A stretch of DNA of 64,000 nt, taken from Thuidium tamariscinum (Eukaryota > Streptophyta > Bryopsida > Hypnales > Thuidiaceae). Of this stretch, positions 20,789 to 32,824 are shown one piece after another. A program made the position numbers and the translations under genes. The notes below the pieces were generated by a model. That model was not told the origin of the DNA. It did no database searches and saw only the letters and a program-made list of their open reading frames with translations. Where the stretch lies: the NCBI GenBank assembly GCA_947034885.2, contig OX344757.2:8928001-8992000 (forward strand). Direction: 5' to 3'. How positions within the stretch are numbered: the stretch's first letter is position 1; each line of letters opens with the position of its first letter.

Positions 20789-23349
20789 TTAACCCCTAAA
20801 AATTTAGGCATAAAAAAGTGGATGTGCCTTGGTCAACCTTGATTCTAACTTTCAATATAACCATTTTGGTATTTGACTTAAAATAAGAAAATGAAGCTCG
20901 AAAACTTTTCTTTCTATTGCAACTTAACCCCTAAAGGACCAACATGCCTTTTTTGGCAACATAGCGATTTTGGGCAGGTACGTGTGGCTAGAGATTTCCA
21001 TATTTTGGAACCAAACTTTAATAAAAGGTGTGGACAAGGAGTATCTTCAAAGCCCAACAATTTTCGTGACTTTCGACTTCATGGTTGAAAAGTTATCGCA
21101 TAAAATGTTGTTTGTTTCTCGACTCGGGCAATTTGTGCAGATCAGAAAAAATCACTTTTTTGGGAAATAAAAAATTGAAATTGGTTTTATAGATTTATAT
21201 ATACTTGGAAAGTTTTGAATCATTGCATTTGGATTAATGAGTCAAAAGTTATGAAGAATTTTAGTTTGCGGGTAGTTATGGATTCTCTTCTCTAAAATAA
21301 ACTTTGAAGTCCTTTATTTTATTCAATTTTCAATATTTTGAAAAAAAATAAAAACATTGGGTGTAGGTTTTTTATTACAACATTTGAACCATTGAGATTG
21401 GCATTTTTCAATCCAATAAATAAATTGTTACCATTTATGTATTTTGAATCATTCTCAACTTCTTTCTACTTACTATTTCTTTTCTACATGTTGTACAATT
21501 CCAAATGATATGAAAATTTTCAAGAATGTAGCCAACTTGAATTGGAAAATAAATCCAAAGAGTTGCAACCATTTTGGACATTTTTTCATACAAATGTGGC
21601 CTTCTGAAGTGCAGCTGCCCGGATTTTCGCAGTGGGAAAAAAATGATTTTTGTAACTTCAAACACTAATATCTTGCAATCTACATGGTGGAAATTTCTGA
21701 AATTTTTTCTACATCTTCCCAAAGTAGTGCACTAAAAGATCCTATGGTTATATATGTCAAAAAATGTTTTTTCTTCTGAAATTTGGTAGCTGTCCTAGAA
21801 ATGACAGTTTTGGAGCAGTTTTGGTGGAAACATAGTTGTGGTCCTTGAGGGGTTAAAATTTTGAAAAAATTCCAGAAATTGAAAAATTCATTGCAATTGT
21901 AAGTTCTATATGTTAAAATCCATAAAACACAATACATTGTCTTTTTCATTCATTTTTTTTTGAGATGAATCTTTGATTTGAATTGTAAAATTAAGTTTTT
22001 CATCAATGGTGAAAATTTATATATATTATAATCGATATAAGTTTTTTAACTTTTAACTTTAAAAGCATCACAATAATATGTAGTTTTCATCAAGCAATTT
22101 GTAGAAAGAAAATAGAATATATAGAAAGTGTAATTTTACAGTAGAAATTTTCTTATTGATGTATTAAATAAAAGTTTTAATTTGCTTTAATAGCCAAATT
22201 TGACTTTGAGGTCTTTGTTATAGTTGTTTTTGGTTCAAAAAAATTTATATTCAATTGAAAATTTTGTATAGTAAACTCCATTTGTACTTGTACCTTATGA
22301 AAAAATTGCAAGTATTTTGGATTTTTTTTGCTAATTTTATGTATTTATTTTTAATTTTTTTAAGAGAATGATAACAATTAGAATTTTTCACAAAATCAAT
22401 TGAAATTTTTATTTCAATTGATTATGTGATTTTTGTTTCAATCAAAAAATATCATACAATCAATTGAAACAAAAATATGAATTTTATATCACTAATATTT
22501 ATAGTTTCTATTCCATTTGGTCAAACATCATGCCTAAGCTAAAATTAGCATATTAGATTTTGTTCAAACATCAATCTTATGTTTTTGTTACTTGAAACTA
22601 TGAATTTTATATGACTATGACAAATTTCAAATGATTTTGAAAAAAATTCTAATTGTTATTATTTTTTCTGCAATTTTTTAATTAAATTAAAAAATAGAAA
22701 AATGATCTAGATTGTTTGAATTTTTTTCAAGAGGTGAAAATAGGAATGGACATTAGGGTGAAAAATTTCCAATTGATTATGATACTTTTAAAAGTAAAAA
22801 CAACCATGATAAAGACTTTGAAGTCAAATTCGGCTATCAAACCAAATTTAATTCTTTATTTCATAAATTTATAAAATTTTGATATTTTTTACAAGTAGAA
22901 CATTCTATATTCTACCTAATAATTTTAAAAGAATTTTTTTGATGAAAACTACAAATTATTGTGATTTCTTAAAATTAAAGGTTAAAAAATTATATCAATT
23001 ATAAATTACATTAAAATAATCTGAAATTTTTATTTTTAATGAAGATTAGAATGGAAAACTTAACTTTGCCATTTAATTTGTAAATTCATTTTAAGAGAAA
23101 AAAAATGATTGAAAAATACTACATATTGTATTCTTTGGATTTTAACAAATGAAGCTTGCATTTGCAATAACTTTTTCAATTTTTGAATTTTTTCAAAATT
23201 TCAAGTTGAATTTTGAAAGAAAACTTATCAAACTTCATTTTCTTAGTTTAAGTTAAATACTATAAATGGTTATATAAAAAATTAGAATCAAGGTTGACCA
23301 AGGCTCATCTACTTTTTGGATGCGTGTACTTTTAAAGATTAAGGATTAA
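20789..23349. mobile_element. Family F foldback element with TTAA ends, interrupted by a C element
   Basis: The left terminus TTAACCCCTAAAAATTTAGG (20789) is answered by GGATTAA at 23349. The arms are long inverted repeats: 20810-20923 plus 21857-22390 on the left against 22630-23320 on the right. Examples are CTTGGTCAACCTTGATTCTA against its complement near 23285, and the pair near 22200 and 22840. About 250 bp of central sequence holds further palindromes built on CAATTGAAA. A family C element lies within the left arm. Without it the element is about 1.6 kb. It has no coding capacity. Confidence 0.82.
20924..21856 (+). mobile_element. Family C element, copy 3, 933 bp, inside foldback F
   Basis: TTAACCCCTAAAGGACCAAC starts at 20924 and GAGGGGTTAA ends at 21856. 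The sequence on either side (…TTGCAAC | AATTTTGAAAAAATT…) is continuous in the opposite arm of F as CAACTTGAAATTTTG, so the insertion added one TTAA. The interior has the family hallmarks: CATAGCGATTTTGGGCAG, GGTTGAAAAGTTATCG, GAGTCAAAAGTTATG and TGGTGGAAACATAG. Confidence 0.9.
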
Positions 23350-23655
23350 ATCTGAAAGTTTTGGAATATTGTAATTTTTTTAATATCAATTTTTTTCAAA
23401 AAATATAATATTTTTTATAACCTTTCATTTTGTTGTTCCATAGTCTTTTAGCACTACACTTTGCTAGCCTAAAAAGGTTTTAAGAAAAAAAATTGGCCTA
23501 CATTCCCTAGTTTATCCAAAGCATCAAGGACTCACAAGCCCTTTAAGGGCTCATTTTTTTTCCTAATGATTGTGTAAATAGTCAAGCCATAATAATTTCT
23601 GTCGTATTCCTGCACCTTTCCTATGCTCTAATGTAAAAAGGACTATTTGCTAGGT
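23350..23655. other. AT-rich spacer
   Basis: No feature was found between the foldback and the CACTA-like element. Confidence 0.4.
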
Positions 23656-24142
23656 CACTACAACACGAAACTTTGTTGAAGGTGCACACTAGTTCTAAAA
23701 AAGTCACCTTGAAGTTGGTTAGAAGTCACCTATAGTTGCACAGTACAACTTCTTATGACTCACCCACGACTCTACCCTAAGCCACGGATACGTCAACACA
23801 AAAAAAATCCACATAAGCAACATTTAAATCACATCTTTTTCCTTTAGTGAACTAAAGTAATTCAATAGTTGAAGTGAAGTCACCAAATATGACTGTGACC
23901 TTATCCAAGTGTAAAAGATATGAATTGTTGATGAAAAACCGTTTACAAAGTACGATTTTCATCTCATTCTCAACTTCTAGTTGCGGCCATGACTAGGAAT
24001 TGATTCAACCACAGTTTCTAATGTCCACATTGTGCAATTAGAGAGGGACAGTCATATAGAAGTCATTTCCTCAACTCACAAAGAAGGTGCTTGTGACTGC
24101 AAGTCACCGCACAGTCACATTTTTCTCCATTTTCTTGTAGTG
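23656..24142. mobile_element. CACTA-like MITE, 487 bp
   Basis: It starts CACTACAACACGAAAC and ends TTTTCTTGTAGTG, so the terminal CACTACAA is inverted at the other end. Many GTCAC/GTGAC words recur near both ends, like the subterminal repeats of CACTA elements. The flanking trinucleotides do not match, so the target duplication has decayed. A related right end lies at 52318. Confidence 0.65.
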
Positions 24143-24580
24143 ATTTAGACATCCAAAATCCTTATGCGAAGTATGATTTTTGAACATAGTTTCTAAATGA
24201 AGATGCTTCTATTATTTTTAATTACGTAAAGGGTGGTGACAACACTAAGATTCTAGAAACATATTCCATAACCTAAATATCCACAATAAAAAACCTAATT
24301 GACTTTATAATCAAATTTGTATAGGAATGGAGTGGTCACTAAACACATTGTTAATAGTAGTATTTGAAGGAGCAATTCATACAATGAGCTTTAAATGGGC
24401 AAGGACAAGCTTGCAAATCAAAAAGTTTGCTCCCACATTGTTTCACTTGCTTTTACAAGGTCGTTCAACACAAAAAAAACTTGAGAGAAAACTGTTACTA
24501 AATGGTGAAAATCAAGAAATGGAGGTTTTTGGTGGAATAAAGATTCTACTTGATTTGGAGCTTTTTAGTGGAACAGAGTG
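24143..24580. other. AT-rich stretch; one 84-codon frame of unknown meaning
   Basis: The plus-strand frame 24327-24581 has no recognised domain. The words ATTCTACTTGATTTGGAGC and TTAGTGGAACAGAG recur loosely near 52440, so the frame lies within a repeat. Confidence 0.4.
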
Positions 24581-24584
24581 AGTA

Positions 24585-24660
24585 GACACTTATATCATAG
24601 GTGTATAGTTTTTTAAGCTCATGGACTCACACTCCTAAGCTCACATAATAGCAACCCTTG
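24585..24660 (-). repeat. Family A remnant
   Basis: ACTTATATCATAGGTGTA and then CTCACATAATAGCAACCC reproduce the terminal 75 bp of a family A variant like that at 32129-32363. The other end is missing. Confidence 0.55.
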
Positions 24661-24737
24661 CCAGGTCTTGGCTTACCTGATGGTATGCCAAATAGTCTAT
24701 GGCCAAGCCTTTAGCTAGGCTAGGTGTAGGGATGCTC
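24661..24737. repeat. Family P MITE remnant (right end)
   Basis: GCCAAGCCTTTAGCTAGGC leads to GTAGGGATGCTC at 24737, followed by TAA (24738-24740). The left part is absent. Confidence 0.55.
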
Positions 24738-24740
24738 TAA

Positions 24741-25703
24741 TTGCCTAGGAGGTCATTAAATCTCATTGTCCCACAAAGTGAGACTATAGGGTTGGATTCT
24801 AGGGATAAAGACAAAAAAAATTATTCTTTTCACAATTTTTTTTTTGCATATTCAGAATTTATATTTGCAATCAAAGACTCCAAATTAGCCAAAATTAAAG
24901 ATCGAAGAATTTATCTAAAAATTCGGGACAAAATAGGGGGCTTTTTTTATTTTTACCCTAAGTAACACAAGTTTTATCTTGTTGATTGATTTAATGTCCT
25001 ACAATTTCTTGAGCAACCATATATGGTCACTTTGAAAATTTTAGGCTCAAATTAGAATGGGCAATTAAATTCTCTTGACCGTTTCAAAATTTTAATTAGA
25101 GAGTTTTTAGGGTTAACTATTGAAAACTTTCATTTTTTATAGAGAAAAAAAATTTTGATTATTGAGGGGTCTCCAAAGGCATGTGTGTAACATTAGTTGA
25201 GAGTAAGCTTGCCAATTTTACTTCATTTTCCGGTTTTGTGCACAACTTGCCCATTTCACTTGTAATGATTTAAAATCTAAGAAATTGTACTTATCCAAAT
25301 GCTTTGAAAATGGTCCCAGTAGAAGGATTAAATTGTTTTCATGATTTTCTCTATTGAAAATTTAAACTTGCAAGTATTGATTTGAAGATATTTGTGATTT
25401 CTAATTCTAAAAATAATTTGAATTTCAAAAAGTGCAAGTTAGATTGTTTAATGAATTTGATAGCTTTTCAAGTAAAAATAAGTTTTTTGAATATTCATTT
25501 TAGGGTGCTAATACTATTTGTAATTTTTTTTGTTACCATTAATCCCAAAAAATTTTAATATACAAATTTCTAAAACACTATGGGGAGGGGCAATGTACTA
25601 AGATTAGAAAATACATATTTCTCTTCTTATAATCTTACAACTCCTTTGCAATATTGCACTCAAAATCGGCTTGCATACTAACATGCATCCAAGCTCTCAA
25701 CCT
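24741..25703. other. AT-rich stretch without a gene
   Basis: No domain, terminal repeat or tandem array was found. Confidence 0.4.
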
Positions 25704-26648
25704 TTAAAGCCTTAAATTGCATTTTCTTGGCAATATAGCGATTTTGGGTAGCTCACTATGAATGTAGTATATATTTTATTTCTTTGAAATCTTCACAAAA
25801 CATTTTTCCAAGGAGTAGCTTTAAGGCCCACCAATTTTTATAACTTTTGACTTCATGGTTAAAAAGTTATGGCATCATATGTTGTTGTTTGTACTCGGTA
25901 GATAGTTTGGGCTACTAAGAATTAATTAATTAATTAATTTTTAAATAAAAATTTGAAATTGGTTTATCAGATTTATATGTAGTTAAAAAGCTTTGAGTCA
26001 TTCCATTTTGATTAATGAGATGAAAATTATGAGGAGTTTTAGTTTAGGTTAGTTTGTAGGTAGTTGTAGAATCTCTATTCTATAAAAGAAAAGTCTGAAA
26101 TCCTTTATTTTATTTTATTTTTAGTATTTTTGAAAAAAATTAAAACATTAGGTGAAGATTTTTTATTACAATATTACAACCATAGGGATTGGCATTTGTC
26201 ATTTCCATAAGTAAGTTCACAATTTAGTATTTTGAATAATTTTCTTTTTTTTCTACTACTATTTATTCCTACATATTGTACAATTCCAAATGATTTGAAA
26301 TTCTTTTAGAATAGAGCCAACTTTCATTGAAGAGTGAATTTAAAGGGTAACCACCATTTTGAACATTTTTCTATAGAAATGTGACCTTGTGAAGTGTAGC
26401 TACTCGAGGTTTTGCAGGGTTAAAATTAAGGATTTCTGTCAATTGAAATGTTAATATCTTGCAATCTACATGGTGAAAATTTCTGAAATTTTTTCCACAT
26501 CTTTACAAACCACTTTATTATAAGATCCTATGGTTACAACTGTCAAAAAAATTCAAATTTTTTGCACTTGTATTAGAAATGGTAGTTTTGGAGCATTTCT
26601 GGTCTCATTTTTGGTGAAAATATAGTCAAAAACCTTTTTAAGGGTTAA
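25704..26648 (+). mobile_element. Family C element, copy 4
   Basis: The left end is diverged (near CTTTAAAGCCTTAAATTGC). The interior CAATATAGCGATTTTGGGTA, TGGTTAAAAAGTTATGGC and the right end TTTTTAAGGGTTAA (26648) identify the family. It is about 945 bp long and has an (AATT)n microsatellite near 25921-25939. No gene. Confidence 0.78.
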
Positions 26649-27837
26649 AACATCTATGTGATTGGATTTTGAAAAAAGAAAAATTTGCTTCATTGGAGAT
26701 TACTAGAAGCCAATGCTCTTTTATTATAAGAAAAACACACTGCCTAAGGCTTAGGCACTTAGAGGTTAACTTTTGAGCACCCATCTCATGTTCACCAAAA
26801 TCCAAATCCTCTTGCACTAATTTCAATCAAACTATTGTTAAAAATTAGATCCACAAAAACTAATCATACCGATTCATAGAGGAGATAGCCTTAGAGCAAG
26901 AAAGAAATGAACAAATGATTTGACCGTCCTATAGAAAAGATTATAAGAATCATCACAAGGCAACCTTTCAAATTGGAGAGGCCAGATTTGAGGTGCTAAG
27001 GTGTTCAAGGGTTAAGCCTAAATTTGAGAACAAATTGTTTTCAGATTTGTTCATTAGGAGAAGCTCAATGACTAAGTTAGTACATGTAAGGTAACCTTGG
27101 ATTGTTGCTAGTGCCATTTTGTGGCATTTGGATGACAATCCAAGGTCATTTGAAGAGGTTAACAATAGTTTTTTCATCCATTTTTTTGCAATGACCTTTC
27201 ATGTTGAGTTACAAAGAGTATCCAATTGAATTTTGACTCTAACTAATGTTTGTTTTCATGTAGTGGAAAAGTAAATAAAGTAAATGGATGGGCAAAATTT
27301 GCCATTTTAGTATATTTTGAGAAATTGAGTAAATCTGAAATTTCTCCACAAAAATCATATTTTTTGAGTTTGAGCCCAATCAATGAAATGAAGGTCCTCT
27401 ACTCTAGTTTCTACTCCAATTGGAATTTTGTAAAATTTTGTAATATTTAATATTTTATTGCAATTTAAACTTTGGATGTATTTTCAATGTCTATTGCATT
27501 CTATTTATAGAAGTACACGGAAATTGATTATACACCATGATGTTTGTCATTGTAATGTACACATATGGCAAAAAATTTAGATTTTTTGAGATAAATTTCT
27601 ATTTGATATGATATTTTCTTCACTTTCTCTTCAAAAATTCTTAGAAAAATCGATTCTTGTAAAAAAAAATCTAATTTTTTGTGAAGTAGAGTAGACATGT
27701 AATTCCATCTTTGAAAAATAAATAATTTTTTTTTCATAAGAGGCTTGAACTTTGACAGGGCATTTAGAACCAAACATGACTTAGAGGTACATTTTTCTTT
27801 CTGCGATATTCCAAAATGTACAAACTATGTACATTCT
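26649..27837. other. AT-rich stretch without a gene
   Basis: Short frames occur on both strands with no recognised domain. No repeat boundaries are evident. Confidence 0.4.
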
Positions 27838-28049
27838 AGGAAGTGGTTGCTTTTAGAGCCCTATGGCTTTCAACTTCAAAATTTCATAACTAACTCCACA
27901 AAGCTCCCCAAAATATAAAACAACTTGAGTTGGATGTCATTTCCTCTTGTCTTTCTAAGAAAATTTATTGAAAAATATTTCAAGATGTTTTCCCTCCCCC
28001 AAATTCAGCTTCAATGCTTAGATGGGCGCTTTATGGACCTCCTACCTTA
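27838..28049. mobile_element. MITE with AGGTRG ends, copy 2
   Basis: AGGAAGTGGTTGCTTTTAGA on the left is answered by the complement of AGGTAGGAGGTCCATAAAGC on the right. TA lies on both sides. The body (AAATTTCATAACTAACTCC, then AAAACAACTTGAGT) matches the element at 15138-15340. This suggests a Tc1/mariner-type MITE. Confidence 0.55.
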
Positions 28050-28253
28050 TCTAGTTCCAAAATGGCAACAAACTCAGTGACTACCAACCAGGCTTGAAAT
28101 CAGCAGTTATAACTTAGGTCCATCCTGTAAGAGTGCAGTACTTCAGTTAGCGTAGCTCCAGCTGAGATCCTAATTTACATGAACTCTGGTTGGAAGAAGG
28201 TGATTACCACCCTAATTATCGTATGATTAGGACAAGACATTCACTTCCTAGTA

Positions 28254-28526
28254 AGGTGGGTACACCCAAAAGCGCCCTGTTCCTAAAAGCGCCATCTACA
28301 GTGCACATACATTTCCGAAATCAGTCATGTTCACAGACTGTAGATGGCGCTTTCAGAAACTGACTTTGACTGTTAATAACTTTTGCATACGGTATCCAAA
28401 TCCTGCGTTCTTTGGTGCGTTGGAACAAGCTTTCACTTGCCAACAAGACTACATAAATATTTGAACTCATTAATAGCAGGAACTAGGCTCAGTATGAGAA
28501 AGTGGCGCTTTTGGGTGTCCCTACCT
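28254..28526 (+). mobile_element. TA-flanked (mariner-like) MITE, 273 bp, first of a pair
   Basis: The ends AGGTGGGTACACCCAAAAGC and AGGTAGGGACACCCAAAAGC (complement at right) are inverted. TA flanks both sides (28252-28253 and 28527-28528). Internal landmarks are GTAGATGGCGCTTT (twice, facing each other) and TAACTTTTGCATACGGTATC. It has the same length as its partner at 28585-28857, which is inverted. Confidence 0.87.
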
Positions 28527-28584
28527 TAAATTTACTTTGGTAGGTCTCTGAAAAGCTTGTCACTCAGACTTGGATAAGTTATTA

Positions 28585-28857
28585 AGGTGGGTACACCCAA
28601 AAGTGCCACTTATTGTTACTGTGCCTAGTTCCTGTCATCATGCTGTTCAGATTTTCATACAGTTTTGATGGTGAGTGAAAGCATGTTCCAACGCACCAAA
28701 GAACAGAGGATTTGGATACCGTATGCAAAAGTTATTAACGGTCAAAGCCTGTTTATGAAAGTGTCATCTACAGTCTGAGTACATGAATGATTTTGAAAAT
28801 GTATGCACATTGTAGATGGCGCTTTAAAGTCAGGTGCCATTTTGGGTGTACCTACCT
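28585..28857 (-). mobile_element. TA-flanked (mariner-like) MITE, 273 bp, second of a pair
   Basis: It has AGGTGGGTACACCCAAAAGT and AGGTAGGTACACCCAAAATG ends with TA at 28583-28584 and 28858-28859. Its body is the reverse complement of the first copy (GATACCGTATGCAAAAGTTA here). A 54-bp spacer separates the two. No coding frame. Confidence 0.87.
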
Positions 28858-28876
28858 TACTCTAAGTTAATCTCAG

Positions 28877-29010
28877 CTTGGATGGAGAGGCAAACTTTTT
28901 TGGGGGAGGGGGAGCAAATGAAACAGAGCCCAAGAGACAAACTTTTTTTCTGCGGGTGCGGAACCAAATGAAACGGAGCCCGAGAGACAAACTTTTCGCA
29001 CATGCATGGG
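28877..29010 (+). repeat. Short tandem duplication, about 65-bp unit
   Basis: AAATGAAACAGAGCCCAAGA with GACAAACTTTTT is repeated about 51-65 bp on as AAATGAAACGGAGCCCGAGA with GACAAACTTTTC. A partial GGCAAACTTTTTTGGG stands before them. Minus-strand frames across it are by-products. Confidence 0.55.
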
Positions 29011-30019
29011 AAGGCCCCACCCTCGGGCATCCATCCAAAAAAGCCAGACAATTCACAATAAACAAGCCATCGAAAGGGTAAGCGAGCTGCAACAGTACTT
29101 TAATCAGAGGGTTAAGGTACTGCAGATCACTGATCTGCTGCTCCGCTGTCTGTGTGGCAAGGTAGGTCTGCGGGCTTTATTGGGGCTCCGCAGCAATACA
29201 ATATTGGTACTTAAAAAACTTCACTTAATGTGGCCCCCTGCAAATTTTGTATCACAATAATGCTGCTATGTGTAAGAGAGAAAAAATATATAATTTTCCC
29301 CCACTTGTGACAAACCACACCACTGGCTGGACTCTGTTTTCTTCGGAGATACAGGTTCACTTATTAGGCCAAGCTTGGCTTGCAGGAACCCAAAATTACC
29401 TGCAATGACCTGGATTAAGCTTGAGGCACCCGCCAGTAACCAATCATTTAAGCAGTTTTGGAGCAGATTGTGCGCAGCAGGAGGGGTGGAAATTTTTTAC
29501 CAGCATGTTGAAAGATGGGAAACATGGAGATTCGAAAAAAATTCACAATTTACTTCCCATCTGGAGTTGAAATCATTGTGATTTTAGGAAGCCAAAAAGT
29601 ACTCTTGACGAATAGCCAATCGGTTTGTAGTCTTCCAATTCTGATCATTGAAGAATGAATGTCCTATTCACTACTTCCTACTTTCTTGCTCACTAATTTG
29701 GGACATGTGTCATAACCTTATTACTCTCAACCTCAAAAAAAAACAAAAAAACAAAAACACTCCCAACCTTGATTGGAAATACTACACCCTTACTAGTTGA
29801 ATATTGGTGTTTCAACCTTATTGTCTATGCAGTCTTAGTTAAGATAGAAGACATCAACGCGTTAAGGATTGTCCACACCAAAATGGCCTATGATGTGGAT
29901 GACAAGCCAATTTATCAATAGGTGGATTATGTATTTACAGTTCCTTGATTCTATGACAATGTCTCAAAAGATGGGAACTAAATTACTATACACAATTCTT
30001 TCAAAGGCAATAGGGAAAG
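29011..30019. other. Intergenic stretch
   Basis: Segment 29060-29580 has average GC content and short frames without a recognised domain. Segment 29640-29820 is a diverged copy of the repeat at 12280-12480. Confidence 0.4.
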
Positions 30020-30257
30020 GAGGGTTGCTAGTATGTGAGTATAGAAGTGTGAGCTTATGAGCCTCAAAGATCGCGCAGCTATAGTATAGGTGCTTATACT
30101 ATAGAAACCTTCTATGATAAGAGTATATTTATATTATAGGTACCTACATTATAGGTATTTTTACTGTAAACGCCTTCAAAGGTTGTGGTATATCTACTTA
30201 TATATATAATAGAAGCTCACATGCTTGCATGTTCATGCTCACACATTAGCATCGTTG
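30020..30257 (+). mobile_element. Family A element, 238 bp
   Basis: It begins GAGGGTTGCTAGTATGTGAG and ends with the complement of CAACGATGCTAATGTGTGAG. It has the same length as the copy at 13535-13772 and more than 85% similar text by eye. The flanking 10-mers no longer match. No gene. Confidence 0.82.
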
Positions 30258-31083
30258 TTGAATATTGAAAGACAATCAAATAAAGCACTTATACAAAGTG
30301 TATATAAAGGCACTTTTTAGGGACCAATGTCATCCTTGCTGACCTCACTAGGTACATTGATTTTGGGAGGGACAAATGAATAGTGGTCAAATTTTTGATA
30401 AATTTGGCAATTTTTTGCCAAAAAAAAAATCTTTGTACACATAGTACTCCAAATTTTTCAAAAACTTAAAACTATCCAAAAAACTAGTAAGAAAATTATA
30501 TTGCTATACAATTGCTACCATGTTCTATTGTAAAAATTTCATTGCAAGAAAGGCTCAAGAAAGAAGTCAAAAAATATTATGCAAACAAAAACTTTGGTAA
30601 AAAAATTCACCTACATGTCTCATACATTTTATTAAACATTCTATACGGTTTTAGGTGGGACACTCTAAAAGTATAGCACAAAGGTGTATTTTTCTTTCTT
30701 CAACGAACTAATAGTATTTTTGTTTCAAGAAGTTTAACCTCCTAAACCACCAAATTGCATATTTTGCAACATAGAAATTTTGAACAACTTACTATGAATG
30801 GAAACTTTATTTCATTTCTTTGAGTTTCTTACACAATATGAAGTGAAGAAATATCTTTTAAGCATAACAATTTCATACCTTTTGATTGCATGGTTCAAAA
30901 GTTATTGTATAATATAACATGTAGTTTTTTCCCATCTAGGCACTTTAGGCAAATTTTTTAGATCACTTTTTTCATTAAAAGAAAATTGAATTTGTTTTTC
31001 TAGATTCATATATACATGGAAAAGTTTCAATCATTCCATTTTCATTAATGAAATGAAAATTATGAGGAGTTTTAGTTTGTAGG

Positions 31084-31320
31084 CAATGATGCTAATGTGT
31101 GAGCATAAACATGCGAGCATGTGAGCTTCTATTATGTATATAAATAGATATACCACAACCTTGAAGGTGTTTATGGTAAAAATACCTATAATGTAGGTAC
31201 CTATAATATAAATATACTCTTATCATAGAAGGTTTCTATAGTATAAGCACCTATATTATAGGTGCGCAATCTTTGAGGCTCATAAGCTCACACTTCTATG
31301 CTCACATACTAGCAACCCTC
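31084..31320 (-). mobile_element. Family A element, left flank of the nested unit
   Basis: CAATGATGCTAATGTGTGAG begins it and CATACTAGCAACCCTC ends it. It is about 237 bp and highly similar to the copies at 30020 and 32585. Its left neighbour TAGTTTGTAGG resembles the sequence after the other A copy (TAGTTTGCATG at 32825), not the sequence on its own right. Confidence 0.82.
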
Positions 31321-31352
31321 CAATATTCAATAGAACTTACAAATTGCATCAT

Positions 31353-32558
31353 TTAATCCCTAAAGGTTTTTGACTATGTTTTCACCAAAAATGCTTCAAA
31401 AGTGTCATTTTCAAGAGAAGTACCAAATTTTAGAGAATTTTTTTTCTTAGACACATTTACCTATAGGATCTTGTAATCTAGTTCAAGAAGATGTGGAAAA
31501 AATTTCAAAAATTTCCACCATGTAGGTTGCAAGATATTAGCATTTGAATTGACAAAAATCATTTTTGGCCTTGTAAAAAATTGAGCAATTGTACTTCACA
31601 AGGTCACATTTGTATGAAAATATGTCCAAAAATGGTTGTGATTCCTTGAATGCATGCTTCAAGATAAGATGGCTATATGCTTAAAAAATTTTAGATCATT
31701 TAGAATTGTACAATACAACTTACAGGAAAAAATATAATAAGTTGAAAGAAGTAGAGAATGATTCAAAATACTAAATTTTTAAAAGTTTATTTATAGTATT
31801 AGAAGTGCCACTCTCAATGGTTGTAATGTTGTTATAAATAATCTTACCTAATGCTTTTTTTCAGAAATATTAAGAATTGAATTTAATAAAGGACTTCAAA
31901 GTTCACTATAGAATAGAGATTCCATAACTACTTGCAAACTACCCATAAACTTAAACTCCCATAACTTTCATCTCATTTATCAAAATGGAATGATTTTAAT
32001 CTTTCAACATATATAGTGAGATAGAAATCTAATTTCAAATTTTTATTCAAGAAAAATAAAATTTAGAGAAGTTTTTCTAGGTGCCCAAGTTACCTACCAA
32101 ACAATGAAAACTACATATCAAGTAATCAACAGTGTTGGAATTTGAATTAAAAAAATGTAAGCATGTAAGCCTTGAGTATATATAAGTAGATCTCCTTCAA
32201 CTTTAGAAGGGATTTATAACACAAACATCTATAATATAGATATCCACGTGATAAATACACTATAATCATTAAAGATATTTCTATTACAGATACTTGTATC
32301 ATAGGTGTAGAGTCTTTTAGGCTCATGGGCTCACACTCTTGGGCTCATATAATAGCAACCCTCTTATACAATAACTTTTGAACTATGTAGTAAAAAGTTA
32401 TGAAAATTCTTGGGTCTTGAAGGTACTCCTTGAGCGCATGTTGTACAAAAATTTCAAAGAAAAAAAATTCCATTTGTGGTGAGTTGTTAAATATTGTAAT
32501 GTTGCCCCCCCCCCCCAAAAAAAAAAAAAAGTTTTTTGTTTGTGCCTTTAGGGGTTAA
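31353..32558 (-). mobile_element. Family C element, copy 6, containing a family A variant
   Basis: TTAATCCCTAAAGGTTTTTG at 31353 and CCTTTAGGGGTTAA at 32558 are the two ends. Read on the minus strand the interior follows the family order. A family A variant interrupts it at 32129-32363, next to the segment that reads ATAACTTTTGAACTATGTAG. A homopolymer pair (C-run then A-run) lies at about 32505-32531. Confidence 0.8.
32129..32363 (-). mobile_element. Family A variant inside C copy 6
   Basis: It ends ATAATAGCAACCCTC at 32363 and starts near CAACAGTGTTGGAATTTG. Its interior has the palindromic ACATCTATAATATAGATATC and TACTTGTATCATAGGTGTA. It is more diverged than other copies. The remnant at 24585 belongs to the same subfamily. 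Its flanking 10-mers agree only in part (about 7 of 10). Confidence 0.65.
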
Positions 32559-32584
32559 CTTCCACCTTTTTTTACTTTCCCTAC

Positions 32585-32824
32585 CAACTATGCTAATGTG
32601 TGAGCATGAACATGCGAGCATGTGAGCTTCTATTATATATATAAGTAGATATACCACAACCTTTGAAGGTGTTTATAGTAAAAATACCTATAATGTAGGT
32701 ACCTATAATATAAATATATACTCTTATCATAGAAGGTTTCTATAGTATAAGCACCTATACTATAGGTACACGATCTTTGAGGCTCATAAGCTCACACTTC
32801 TATGCTCACATACTAGCAACCTTC
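32585..32824 (-). mobile_element. Family A element, right flank of the nested unit
   Basis: CAACTATGCTAATGTGTGAG begins it and CATACTAGCAACCTTC ends it, 240 bp. It has the same orientation as the copy at 31084-31320, so the two would form direct flanks of the C element between them. Confidence 0.82.

Noticed and set aside
19656..21722. Similar Cys/Lys-rich peptides in family C copies 2 and 3
   Set aside because: The similarity follows from the DNA similarity of the two copies. The frame is interrupted in copy 3 and absent from copies 4 and 8.
25918..25940. Origin-like (AATT)n run
   Set aside because: It is a short microsatellite within a family C element. Nothing else supports an origin.
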